Source: Bacteroidales bacterium
Lineage (GTDB): Bacteria > Bacteroidota > Bacteroidia > Bacteroidales > UBA932
Direction of reading: 5' to 3'
Assembly: GCA_017553405.1 (NCBI GenBank)
Contig: JAFZME010000127.1
Coordinates: forward strand, 1-36,639
DNA: 36,639 bases
Shown: positions 26,611 to 33,435 of the stretch, piece after piece
How the letters are laid out: the number at the start of each line of letters is the position of its first letter
How positions within the stretch are numbered: position 1 is the stretch's first letter
Program-made: the position numbers and the translations under genes
The notes under the pieces: generated by a model
What the model saw: the letters and a program-made list of their open reading frames with translations, nothing else
Told to the model about the DNA's origin: nothing
The model's database searches: none

Positions 26611-26704
26611 CAAGGTCTCCTTTTAGCTGCCGGACCGTGCGCGCCGAAGCCACGCAGAACAAAGAAAACCCCGCAAGGTCCCCGGCCTGGAATCAGACCT
26701 TGCG
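26611..26704. repeat. REP-like double-hairpin element, copy A (next to RAYT)
   Basis: This 94-nt element is about 94% identical (6 mismatches) and equal in length to 29079-29172. It contains two imperfect inverted repeats of CAAGGTC/GACCTTG. The first is weaker here (CAAGGTC...GACCGTG); the second is perfect, with 9-nt arms CGCAAGGTC...GACCTTGCG. The halves are joined by a conserved GAAGCCACGCAGAACAAAG spacer. It overlaps the last codons and stop of the RAYT transposase. Paired hairpins beside a RAYT gene fit a REP/BIME-type non-autonomous element. Confidence 0.75.
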
Positions 26705-27613
26705 TGGTTTTAGTATCTCCGAGACCTGTTGCCGCGACAATTCAAAGGTCCTGGCCAGCTGAGGGACCGTAGTTTTGCTGGTCCTGAAAACGTATGGCAG
26801 CAGGCGGATCTTCTTTTCTAGCGGCAGCGCAGAGATATCCGCCTGGAACCATCTGTTGCTGATTTCGTTGACATTCTTGTAAAATTCTGAATCCGGCAGC
26901 ATTTTCCTCGGCAGCTCCACAAGTTTTTGCTTCAACTCCGCTGAATTCTGCCCTCCCAATGTTCTCAAGAAGAAACTTTGTTCATTTTCAAAGACCTGTT
27001 CCAGATAGGCGTTGTCGCAAAAACTGCCGGGAATCAGATGATCTTGCGCGTCTAATAACCACGGAACCCCGGAAAGGTTGTCTCCGGTGTGCATCAAATC
27101 CCTTTTTGATTTATCGGACAATTCCGTGACCCGCCGACCATCAAGGCGGGACAGTTTTGACCGGAACATCGCCCCATACCCCGACCACTGATATTCATTG
27201 ATATTGCAGCCATTGTCCAAAGCATTTCTCGGGATATAGGCAAGCGCATTCCTCACATACCAGTTGGTGTCCAGCAATATGGCCTTGACATCGACCTTCT
27301 GCATCGCCCCGCGTTCCGAATATTTCCTGCTGAACCACATTGAATATACCCGCTTGATCTCCTCGCCGAAACTATCTGCGGCCTCCTGCGTCTTCGCCAG
27401 GACGGCGACGTGACAATGGTTTGACACCACGGCATAAATAATCACGATGACGTTCTTCCTCCTGGCGGCGACGGCGATAATTTTCACCATAGCGTCATAA
27501 TCATCGTCGTCCCGGCAAAGGATACAGTTCTCTAACCCTTCCAGACTAATATGAAAAGGATAAACGATGGCGAGACTCCCGTCCGGCAGCACCCTTCGCA
27601 CAATTCGGTTCAT
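26693..27613 (-). CDS. REP-associated tyrosine transposase (RAYT, Y1/HUH family)
   Basis: Encodes 306 aa from ATG at 27611-27613. An upstream in-frame TTG at 27658 would add 15 residues, but a TATACTTG promoter-like element (27628-27635) lies inside that extension, so I prefer the ATG. The HUH nuclease motif is NHCH (His66-Cys67-His68), and Tyr90 in the helix IKRVYSMWFSRKYS is the likely nucleophile. The family signature 'YIPRNAL...YQWSGYGAMF' (Y1-transposase YIxxNPxxA...WSSY) follows at about 126-149. The C-terminus carries a helix-turn-helix-like segment (TVPQLARTFELSRQQVSEIL). RAYTs nick and join REP hairpins in single-stranded DNA. The last codons (KPRKV-stop) lie within REP-like copy A. 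The gene separates the minus-strand operon from the plus-strand cluster. Confidence 0.85.
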   Translation of the reverse strand: MNRIVRRVLPDGSLAIVYPFHISLEGLENCILCRDDDDYDAMVKIIAVAARRKNVIVIIYAVVSNHCHVAVLAKTQEAADSFGEEIKRVYSMWFSRKYSERGAMQKVDVKAILLDTNWYVRNALAYIPRNALDNGCNINEYQWSGYGAMFRSKLSRLDGRRVTELSDKSKRDLMHTGDNLSGVPWLLDAQDHLIPGSFCDNAYLEQVFENEQSFFLRTLGGQNSAELKQKLVELPRKMLPDSEFYKNVNEISNRWFQADISALPLEKKIRLLPYVFRTSKTTVPQLARTFELSRQQVSEILKPRKV

Positions 27614-27627
27614 AGCATTTTTTTCGG

Positions 27628-27635
27628 CAAGTATA
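27628..27635 (-). promoter_or_regulatory. Probable -7 element of the RAYT gene
   Basis: On the minus strand this reads TATACTTG, a one-base variant of TAnnTTTG, 15 nt upstream of the ATG at 27613. It would give a very short leader and argues against the longer TTG-initiated protein. Confidence 0.35.
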
Positions 27636-27660
27636 GCGGTGGAGGAGGGGAAAAACAATG

Positions 27661-27760
27661 GATTTAAAAAAACATAAGCGAGATTTTTATGATTTTTTAA
27701 AAGATTTTTATGTTTTTTATGATTATTCAGTGTTTTTTATGTTCCTTCAAAAAAAATCTT
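27661..27760. other. AT-rich divergent intergenic region with TTTTTATG iterations
   Basis: This stretch between the RAYT and serine-hydrolase genes is strongly AT-rich in an otherwise GC-rich window. It repeats TTTTTATG/TTTTTTATG several times on the plus strand (about 27684-27741). It may act as an upstream A/T activating region or a nucleoid-protein site, or it may be a remnant of an insertion. No gene is supported here. Confidence 0.4.
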
Positions 27761-27783
27761 TCTGCATTGTTTCGGGAAAATGC

Positions 27784-27791
27784 GATATTTG
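27784..27791 (+). promoter_or_regulatory. -7 promoter element of the serine-hydrolase gene
   Basis: GATATTTG (7 of 8 match to TAnnTTTG) lies 20 nt before the ATG at 27812. It is embedded in AAAATGCGATATTTG, which is identical to the sequence upstream of the Big_2 lipoprotein gene at 29196-29210. Confidence 0.5.
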
Positions 27792-27811
27792 TGTGACAAA
27801 AAATCATTTCT

Positions 27812-29062
27812 ATGAGAATCAAAGTTTTTGCGAAGGTATGCCTTGCGGCAATCCTTTTTTCTGTCACCGCCGTGTGTGGTCAGGATGCCCTGGCGAAAAA
27901 GAAGGTGGTCGATTCCAAAACGACTTATGCCAAAGATGTTCTTCAGCCCTATGTTGACAGCGGCCAGTTGCCGGGGGCAATAAGCGTATTCTATAAAGAC
28001 GGTATCCAGGAGACCTGCTGCATCGGCTATGCCGACGTGGCATCGAAGCGGAAGATTAAGATGAACAGCGCCTTTATGCAGTGCTCACAGACCAAAGGTT
28101 TCTGCGGCGTGACCATCGCCAAGCTGGTCGAAGAAGGCAAGCTTTCGCTGGATGATCCGGTGTCGAAATACCTGCCGGAATTCGAGGAACTGTGGGTCCG
28201 GGTTGAAAAGACGGACAGCTCCTGGGTTATGAAAAAGGCAAAGAATGTCCTCACGGTGCGGATGGTCCTCAACCACACCGGCGGATTTCCGTTTGAAATC
28301 AGCGCCAAGCGCGGGGATGTCAGGGGCGGAGGATGGTCCGGAGGAGCACCCATAAGGCAGGTCGCATCGATTGCCGCAGCCTCTCCGCTGAGGTTTGAAC
28401 CCGGCACCGACATCAGGTATTCCAACACCGGAATCGATATCGGGGCAGCCATTGTCGAAGTCATTACCGGAATGAAGTGGGAGCAGTACCTCAAGAAGGA
28501 AGTTCTCGACCCGCTCGGGATGAAATCCACCTGGTTCTGGCCCACCGACAAGCAGATAAGCAATAAGATAGAACTCTACGAATACAAGGAGAACGCCCCC
28601 GCGGTCTGGCGCGAGGAAATGGGCAACCAGCAGCGTCCCTACAACGATTCCCACGTTTTCGCCTCCGCCGGCGCCGGCCTGTGGACCACGGCGGAAGACC
28701 AGCTGAAGTTCTACAAGATGCTGATGAATCTCGGCGTCGGGGAAAACGGCGTCAGGATATTGAAAGAGGAGACGGTCAAGTCCATCCTGGCCGTCACGAC
28801 ACGGCCGGAGGAGATGGCCGGCTACTCCCTGGGCCTGACGGCGCCTAAAGTCGACAGCGAAGACGCCTGGTTCGGCCACGGAGGCGCCTGGGGCACCAAG
28901 TGCAGCGTCAACTGGCACAAGAAGGAGCTCCGGCTCTGGGTAGTCCAACGAGCCGGAGGGCCGCAGCCGTGGGTCGATGAAATCAAGAAGGCTGCCAACG
29001 AGTTCTTCGAGCACCCGCTCGGCCGCTCCGACGTCGACGCCTACACTGGCAGGACGCAGTAG
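27812..29062 (+). CDS. Class-C beta-lactamase-fold serine hydrolase (S12 type, 416 aa)
   Basis: N-terminal signal peptide (MRIKVFAKVCLAAILFSVTAVCGQDALA), so periplasmic or secreted. The beta-lactamase/transpeptidase-like motifs are present: SxxK at Ser92-Gln-Thr-Lys95, YSN at Tyr203-Asn205, and HGG at 356-358 in place of the KTG box, as commonly seen in class-C-like esterases and D-aminopeptidase-type S12 enzymes. The typical NHTGGFP (about 154-160) and SNTGIDIGAAIVEVITG segments support the family. Length is normal. Substrate is unknown: peptidoglycan peptides, D-amino-acid peptides or small esters are possible, and resistance to beta-lactams cannot be claimed. It is monocistronic by layout: its own promoter upstream and a REP-like element plus a new promoter downstream. 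Confidence 0.9.
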   Translation: MRIKVFAKVCLAAILFSVTAVCGQDALAKKKVVDSKTTYAKDVLQPYVDSGQLPGAISVFYKDGIQETCCIGYADVASKRKIKMNSAFMQCSQTKGFCGVTIAKLVEEGKLSLDDPVSKYLPEFEELWVRVEKTDSSWVMKKAKNVLTVRMVLNHTGGFPFEISAKRGDVRGGGWSGGAPIRQVASIAAASPLRFEPGTDIRYSNTGIDIGAAIVEVITGMKWEQYLKKEVLDPLGMKSTWFWPTDKQISNKIELYEYKENAPAVWREEMGNQQRPYNDSHVFASAGAGLWTTAEDQLKFYKMLMNLGVGENGVRILKEETVKSILAVTTRPEEMAGYSLGLTAPKVDSEDAWFGHGGAWGTKCSVNWHKKELRLWVVQRAGGPQPWVDEIKKAANEFFEHPLGRSDVDAYTGRTQ

Positions 29063-29078
29063 GGCCCCTTCAGCGCGC

Positions 29079-29172
29079 AAGGTCTCTTTTTAGGTGCCGG
29101 ACCTTGGGCGCCGAAGCCACGCAGAACAAAGAAAACCACGCAAGGTCCCCGGGCTGGAATCAGACCTTGCGC
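29079..29172. repeat. REP-like double-hairpin element, copy B
   Basis: This 94-nt copy of the element at 26611-26704 lies between the serine-hydrolase stop (29062) and the next promoter (29203). Both hairpins are well formed: CGCAAGGTC...GACCTTGGGCG, then CGCAAGGTC...GACCTTGCG. It may attenuate or end transcription from the serine-hydrolase gene, but no T-tract follows the stems, so I do not call it a terminator. Confidence 0.75.
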
Positions 29173-29202
29173 GCGGGCCGTTGTCTTATTCGAAAAAAAT
29201 GC

Positions 29203-29210
29203 GATATTTG
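29203..29210 (+). promoter_or_regulatory. -7 promoter element of the Big_2 lipoprotein gene
   Basis: GATATTTG within AAAATGCGATATTTG, identical over 15 nt to the serine-hydrolase promoter. Transcription would begin about 4-7 nt downstream, which places ATGs upstream of the element outside the message and supports the start at 29229. Confidence 0.5.
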
Positions 29211-29228
29211 CGGAAAATGGATACGATT

Positions 29229-31436
29229 ATGAAAATTTTACGATTTGCGATAATCGCGGCGGCGCTGGTGATGGCGGCGGCCGGGTGCAAGAAGTTCGAC
29301 ACGAAAAATGACGTGATCCCTGTCAGCAGGGTCAAACTGGACTATTCGGAAGAGACGCTGGTCATTTACGGCAGCTTGCAGCTGCATGCCACGGTTGAGC
29401 CAGCGAATGCCACATATAAAGGCGTGTCCTGGTCGAGTTCCAACGAAGAGGTTGCCACTGTTTCCGGCAGCGGTCTTGTGAGCGCGCTGAAAAAGGGCGA
29501 CGCAACCATTACCGCCACTGCGGGAATTCATGAGGCCAAATGCCTCATCCACGTCGTCAACGAAATCATCCACGTGACCGCCATATCCATCAATCCGGAC
29601 AATATCGTCCTTATGCCCGGGGCGTCGCAGCAGGTGTCTGTCAAACTCACCCCCTCCAACGCGACCAACCACAACGTCACCTGGAGCAGCGGCAACAATG
29701 ACATCGTTACGGTCAATGACGGGAAGGTGACGGCAGTGGGCTTCGGCAACACAACCATCAAAGCCGTCTCCGAAGACGGCGGCCACGAAGCGACTGCCAC
29801 GGTCAAGGTCATCCAGCCATTCACCAGTGTCACCTTCACGAATCCCACACCGGACAACTGGGCTTATGAGAACGGGAAGTTCATCTTTATGGTCGGCCAG
29901 CAGATTAACCTGCAGGCCGTCGGCGAGCCGTCCGACTACGATGATGAAATCGAATTTGTCGCCATCAACGGAATGGATCACTACACTCTCAACGAGGGAG
30001 GCTACTTGAAGTTCAACTCCACAGCCGCCAACTGCCGCATCGACGCCAGGTCGAAAGCGGACCACAGCGTGCTCGCCAAACTCAATTTTGACATTTACGC
30101 GGCACCTGAAAGCATCACGCTTGCCACCGCACGCCAGTCGGACTACGAAGTCCAGGTGTGGACGTCATCCCCCAATTACAAAAGAAACACGGAATATATC
30201 GGCCGTGGCGAGACGCAGAAATTCAAAGTGGTCGTGGGCCCGAGCAGCGCTCCTCAGAATGTGAGAATTTCGCAGGGGCCCTCGTGGAGCGTATGTTCCG
30301 CCAGCCTTGAAGACGGAATCCTCAGCGTCTCCGTTCCTTACAACGCGGCGGCTTCCACAACGTCCAACACTGTGAGTTTCACCATCAAGCTTTCGGCAGC
30401 CAATGGGCATACTACCACTTTCACTTTCAAGGTGAGCCGCTTTGACCCCTACAAGGTCAAGACCGGCGACCTTATCACTAAAGACGGAAAGATCTGCGAC
30501 GGTGGATACCGCGGCAACGGACTGTTCGAGGAATCCGTCTATAAGAACGCCTCTTTAAACAGCATCATCGCCTGGCTCGGCGACAAGCACACAACCGAGG
30601 AGCCGGGATGGATTGTCAATAAGCCCTCCGAGGGAGTCAAGGATGCAAAAGGCAACGTCCTCCACGGTATTGCCATCCCGACCAACACTGACCGCCTTTA
30701 CAGGACCACTGAGGAGGGAGGTGAATATTACTACGAAGACAGCGACAATAACAACTTCATCCTGGATTCCAGCAACAAGCCGAGCAGTTGGTTAAGGGAA
30801 GAAGGGCGCGAAGAGCTTATGCTCAGCACGTCCAATAAGCATAGCGCAATATTCAACACTGCCGTCCACGTCTACACGAATAACGGCAGGGGGTCATCCT
30901 ATGAGATAAGGCCGGCCAATTACTTCGTCGACAAATACACTACCAGCCCGGGAGCTCCCGGCAGCGGGACGGTCAACGGCGGCAAATATTTGTTCTATGG
31001 GTCATTTATAAGCGCTGACGCAAGAAGTAGCAATACCACATTCAATGCGTATTCTCAAAATGAATTTAACATCCGAGGTACATATATGACCACTTGGCTA
31101 TGGCCTACCATCGCGGATTTCTATTCAATTTTTACCGGTGGAGACAATCCGAGCGGCCTTCAGGCGTTTACGGCCGGCCAGATATTCACCTCGGATGAGA
31201 ACCGCGTCAATATTTTCAGACACAGCGCCGAGGTTGCCGGATACACGGGGGCTAATAACCCCAAATATGACTGCTACTGGTGGGTTCCCAACGAATCCGG
31301 CAGGGAATCGTCCGGCAGCAGGGTCCTGCGCCTCACCCAGGCACACATCTCCGAGACCAACCTCATCATCAACACCAACGTCCTCCACAAGGACGACGGC
31401 TGGAAAGCCTACGTGCTGCCGATCAGGTACTTCTAA
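29229..31436 (+). CDS. Big_2 (bacterial Ig-like) lipoprotein of unknown function (735 aa)
   Basis: The start at 29229 gives a clean lipoprotein signal (MKILRFAIIAAALVMAAAGC, Cys20). The reading frame is open further upstream, but it runs through the REP-like element and promoter, so longer starts are rejected; an ATG 12 nt upstream is the only real alternative. Two Big_2-type domains follow: about residues 29-115 (VSWSSSNEEVATVSGSGLVSA) and 120-200 (VTWSSGNNDIVTVNDGKVTAVGFG). The rest (about 205-735) is not recognised. It contains beta-rich segments and a C-terminal stretch with WWVPNESGRESSGSRVLRL and an aromatic terminus (VLPIRYF). Big_2 domains act as spacers or adhesive modules in surface proteins, so a surface-exposed binding protein is likely. 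The pectinesterase gene begins 4 nt after its stop, so the two are probably cotranscribed. Confidence 0.82.
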   Translation: MKILRFAIIAAALVMAAAGCKKFDTKNDVIPVSRVKLDYSEETLVIYGSLQLHATVEPANATYKGVSWSSSNEEVATVSGSGLVSALKKGDATITATAGIHEAKCLIHVVNEIIHVTAISINPDNIVLMPGASQQVSVKLTPSNATNHNVTWSSGNNDIVTVNDGKVTAVGFGNTTIKAVSEDGGHEATATVKVIQPFTSVTFTNPTPDNWAYENGKFIFMVGQQINLQAVGEPSDYDDEIEFVAINGMDHYTLNEGGYLKFNSTAANCRIDARSKADHSVLAKLNFDIYAAPESITLATARQSDYEVQVWTSSPNYKRNTEYIGRGETQKFKVVVGPSSAPQNVRISQGPSWSVCSASLEDGILSVSVPYNAAASTTSNTVSFTIKLSAANGHTTTFTFKVSRFDPYKVKTGDLITKDGKICDGGYRGNGLFEESVYKNASLNSIIAWLGDKHTTEEPGWIVNKPSEGVKDAKGNVLHGIAIPTNTDRLYRTTEEGGEYYYEDSDNNNFILDSSNKPSSWLREEGREELMLSTSNKHSAIFNTAVHVYTNNGRGSSYEIRPANYFVDKYTTSPGAPGSGTVNGGKYLFYGSFISADARSSNTTFNAYSQNEFNIRGTYMTTWLWPTIADFYSIFTGGDNPSGLQAFTAGQIFTSDENRVNIFRHSAEVAGYTGANNPKYDCYWWVPNESGRESSGSRVLRLTQAHISETNLIINTNVLHKDDGWKAYVLPIRYF

Positions 31437-31440
31437 GGAT

Positions 31441-32940
31441 ATGCAACTTTTTTGTCATACCGAGCCTGCTTGCAGGCGAGCGTATCTACTTGCTTTTGCA
31501 ATAGTGGCCCTCGCCGTCGCCTGCGGCAAGGGCGGCGGCGACACCGCGGAAGAGCAGCAGGGCGGGCAGGTAGTCCCTCCGGAGCCGCCGGCTGAAGACC
31601 CGACCCTCGTGTGCGTGGACGCCCCGCTTGTGCTGGAGTTCGACAGCGACGTGGTGCTTGGCACCTCCGGCACATTGAAGGTCTTCAACAGCCGTGACCG
31701 GCAACAGGACGTCATCGACCTTGCCGACGCGGCCACAGTGACCGTCCGCGACGACGGGATCGCCGTGCCGAAGGAGCAGATCATTTCCGGGTCGGTGATG
31801 ACGACCTGGATGGACGCCCTCAAATGCGGTTCTTCCTACCGCATCGTCCATTGCACTCCCCTGACTGTCAGCGGCAAAAAGCTCATCGTCCGGCTCCACA
31901 GCGGAGTGCTGGAGCACGACAAGGAGTACTATGTCACGATGGACGAAGGGTTCGTCGCCGGCCATCCGGGCTTTCAGAAAGGCGACCTCACGATAAAGAC
32001 CAAGGCGAAGCCCTCCTCCGCCTCCGAACTCAATGTCAGCCAGGACGGCAAATCGGACTTCTGCACCATCCAGGGCGCGATCAACTATGCCGCCACCCTC
32101 GGGAAGGACGCCGCCGTCACGATCAATGTCGCCCGCGGCGACTACCGCGAGATGCTGTTCATCAGCGACAAAAACAACCTCACCTTCAAGGGCCGCTCCC
32201 GCGCCAGTACGAATATCTTTTACGCCAACAACGAGAGCTACGAGAAGGGCACCGGCGACTACGTCACGTCAAGGCCTTCCTTCGGCGGCGCTGTCGCCAA
32301 ATCCGGCGGCCGCGGCGTCATTCTCATAAGGGGATGCAGCAACATCAAGTTCGAGTCCTTCACGATGAAAAACACCTTCGGCAGCACGAACGGCCAGGCC
32401 GAAGTGATGTATTTCAACAACGACAACGGCACTCTCGCCATCACCGACTGCGCCCTCCATTCCCTGCAGGACACCTTCCTTTGCAAGGGCGACGTGACGG
32501 TAAGCAACACCCTCATTTCGGGCCACTGCGACTTCATCTGGGGCTATCCGAAGGTCTGTGTATTTGACAATTGCGAGATCCGTGCGATGGCCGCCGGCTA
32601 TGTCGTCCAGGCTAGGGTAAACAACGCCAACGACAAGGGATTCATATTCCGGGGCTGCCGTTTTACGGCGGATTCCGGCGTCGCCGACGGAAGTATGTAC
32701 CTCGCCCGTTCCGGAGGGGACGCCACGAAATACGACAATGTGACGCTGATTGGCTGCACCCTGGGCTCCGTCATCGCCCCCGCAGGGTGGTACACGAACC
32801 CCGCCCCCAACCCGGCAGTCCCGACGGCGACTTCCGGCTGGAAGGAATATGGCAGCGTGGATGCCGCCGGACACCCCGTTACCGGGCACAATAGTTGCGG
32901 AAAAATACTCACCGAAGAAGAAGCACAAGCATTTATGTAA
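31441..32940 (+). CDS. Pectinesterase (carbohydrate esterase family 8) lipoprotein with N-terminal Ig-like domain (499 aa)
   Basis: Encoded from ATG at 31441. The signal is MQLFCHTEPACRRAYLLAFA, continuing to Cys28 in ALAVAC; its first part comes from a palindromic repeat (31454-31487). Residues about 53-188 look like a Big_5/SbsA Ig-like domain. Residues about 195-499 form the pectin methylesterase beta-helix: TIQGAINYA, NGQAEVM with Gln319, LQDTF with Gln343 and Asp344 (acid/base), CDFIWG with Asp364 (nucleophile), and YLARS with Arg423 in place of the usual LGRPW. The catalytic set is complete, so it should remove methyl esters from homogalacturonan at the cell surface or periplasm. No pectate lyase or GH28 gene accompanies it here. 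It is probably in one operon with the Big_2 gene upstream (4-nt gap) and the small secreted protein downstream (2-nt gap). Confidence 0.88.
   Translation: MQLFCHTEPACRRAYLLAFAIVALAVACGKGGGDTAEEQQGGQVVPPEPPAEDPTLVCVDAPLVLEFDSDVVLGTSGTLKVFNSRDRQQDVIDLADAATVTVRDDGIAVPKEQIISGSVMTTWMDALKCGSSYRIVHCTPLTVSGKKLIVRLHSGVLEHDKEYYVTMDEGFVAGHPGFQKGDLTIKTKAKPSSASELNVSQDGKSDFCTIQGAINYAATLGKDAAVTINVARGDYREMLFISDKNNLTFKGRSRASTNIFYANNESYEKGTGDYVTSRPSFGGAVAKSGGRGVILIRGCSNIKFESFTMKNTFGSTNGQAEVMYFNNDNGTLAITDCALHSLQDTFLCKGDVTVSNTLISGHCDFIWGYPKVCVFDNCEIRAMAAGYVVQARVNNANDKGFIFRGCRFTADSGVADGSMYLARSGGDATKYDNVTLIGCTLGSVIAPAGWYTNPAPNPAVPTATSGWKEYGSVDAAGHPVTGHNSCGKILTEEEAQAFM
31454..31487. repeat. Short palindromic repeat (GTCATACCGAGC type) at the pectinesterase start
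   Basis: GTCATACCGAGCCTGCTTGCAGGCGAGCGTATC has an internal palindrome (GCCTGCTTGCAGGC) and outer GTCATACC/GCGTAT ends. It resembles the 'GTCATTCCGAGC...' short dispersed palindromes found in many bacterial genomes. It lies inside the coding sequence, just after the ATG. Confidence 0.5.
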
Positions 32941-32942
32941 AT

Positions 32943-33407
32943 ATGAAACGTCTGATCATTTCCCTCCTCGCTCTCGGCGTGACTTTGTCCGCCTTCGCAC
33001 AGAGCAAAAACGATCCCGAACCTTATGAACTTGGCAGCCGTCCGTTCACCACTGTAAAAACCCCCTCCACCACCGAGATCCAGCTGGTCTATGAAGGTGA
33101 AATACAGGGTATTGCCGTGACCTGCGAGGAGGCGGAGCCCAGGAATTTCACCGTCCGCTTCATCAACACCAACGACTTCGGCGTCAAGGTCGACTACATC
33201 CTCCAGACCGCAGTCAGCAACAGCATCCGCGTGGGCAACATCACGATTCCCGCCGGCGGCGCCGGAGTCTGCAAATACACCACCCAGCACCCCGGCGACA
33301 TCCTCGCCTCGGTCAAGATGACCGTCGAAAAGAGGAACTTCGGCCAGGCCGTCGTCAAGGAAGTCACCAGGACCCACCACGCCGACTCGCTTCTGAATCA
33401 GCAGTAG
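32943..33407 (+). CDS. Small secreted protein of unknown function (154 aa)
   Basis: N-terminal signal peptide MKRLIISLLALGVTLSAFA followed by QSKND. The mature part of about 134 residues is predicted to be mostly beta strands (for example FTVRFINTNDFGVKVDYILQTA and IRVGNITIPAGGAGVCKY), consistent with a single beta-sandwich. There are only two Cys (residues 61 and about 110). I do not recognise the family. The ATG lies 2 nt after the pectinesterase stop, so it is translated from the same message; a periplasmic accessory or binding role is possible but unproven. A longer in-frame start at 32895 would overlap the pectinesterase gene and lose the signal peptide. Confidence 0.75.
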   Translation: MKRLIISLLALGVTLSAFAQSKNDPEPYELGSRPFTTVKTPSTTEIQLVYEGEIQGIAVTCEEAEPRNFTVRFINTNDFGVKVDYILQTAVSNSIRVGNITIPAGGAGVCKYTTQHPGDILASVKMTVEKRNFGQAVVKEVTRTHHADSLLNQQ

Positions 33408-33435
33408 ATTCCTCGACTTCGCTCGGAATGACAGG
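33408..33435. repeat. Short palindromic repeat (GATTCCTCGACTTCGCTCGGAATGAC type) at the tcdA start
   Basis: ATTCCTCGACTTCGCTCGGAAT is an imperfect palindrome of the widely dispersed 'GTCATTCCGAGC...GGAATC' kind. It fills the gap between the 154-aa gene and tcdA, and the tcdA ATG (33428-33430) lies within its right arm. Confidence 0.6.

Noticed and set aside
27614-27658. TTG-initiated 15-residue extension of the RAYT protein
   Set aside because: A promoter-like TATACTTG lies inside it, and the family's conserved region begins well after the ATG at 27613.
27658-27957. Plus-strand frame of 99 codons across the AT-rich region and the serine-hydrolase start
   Set aside because: It overlaps the real signal peptide in another frame and its second half has shadow composition.
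26611-29172. REP-like copies as a CRISPR array or as transposon ends
   Set aside because: There are only two copies 2.4 kb apart, with internal hairpins and no regular spacers or terminal inverted repeats flanking a composite element.
29094-29228. Upstream extension of the Big_2 lipoprotein frame
   Set aside because: The extension runs through the REP-like element and the promoter and would destroy the lipoprotein signal.
31138-31440. Upstream extension of the pectinesterase frame
   Set aside because: It overlaps the end of the Big_2 gene in another frame and has Pro/Arg/Thr-rich shadow composition; the signal peptide begins at 31441.
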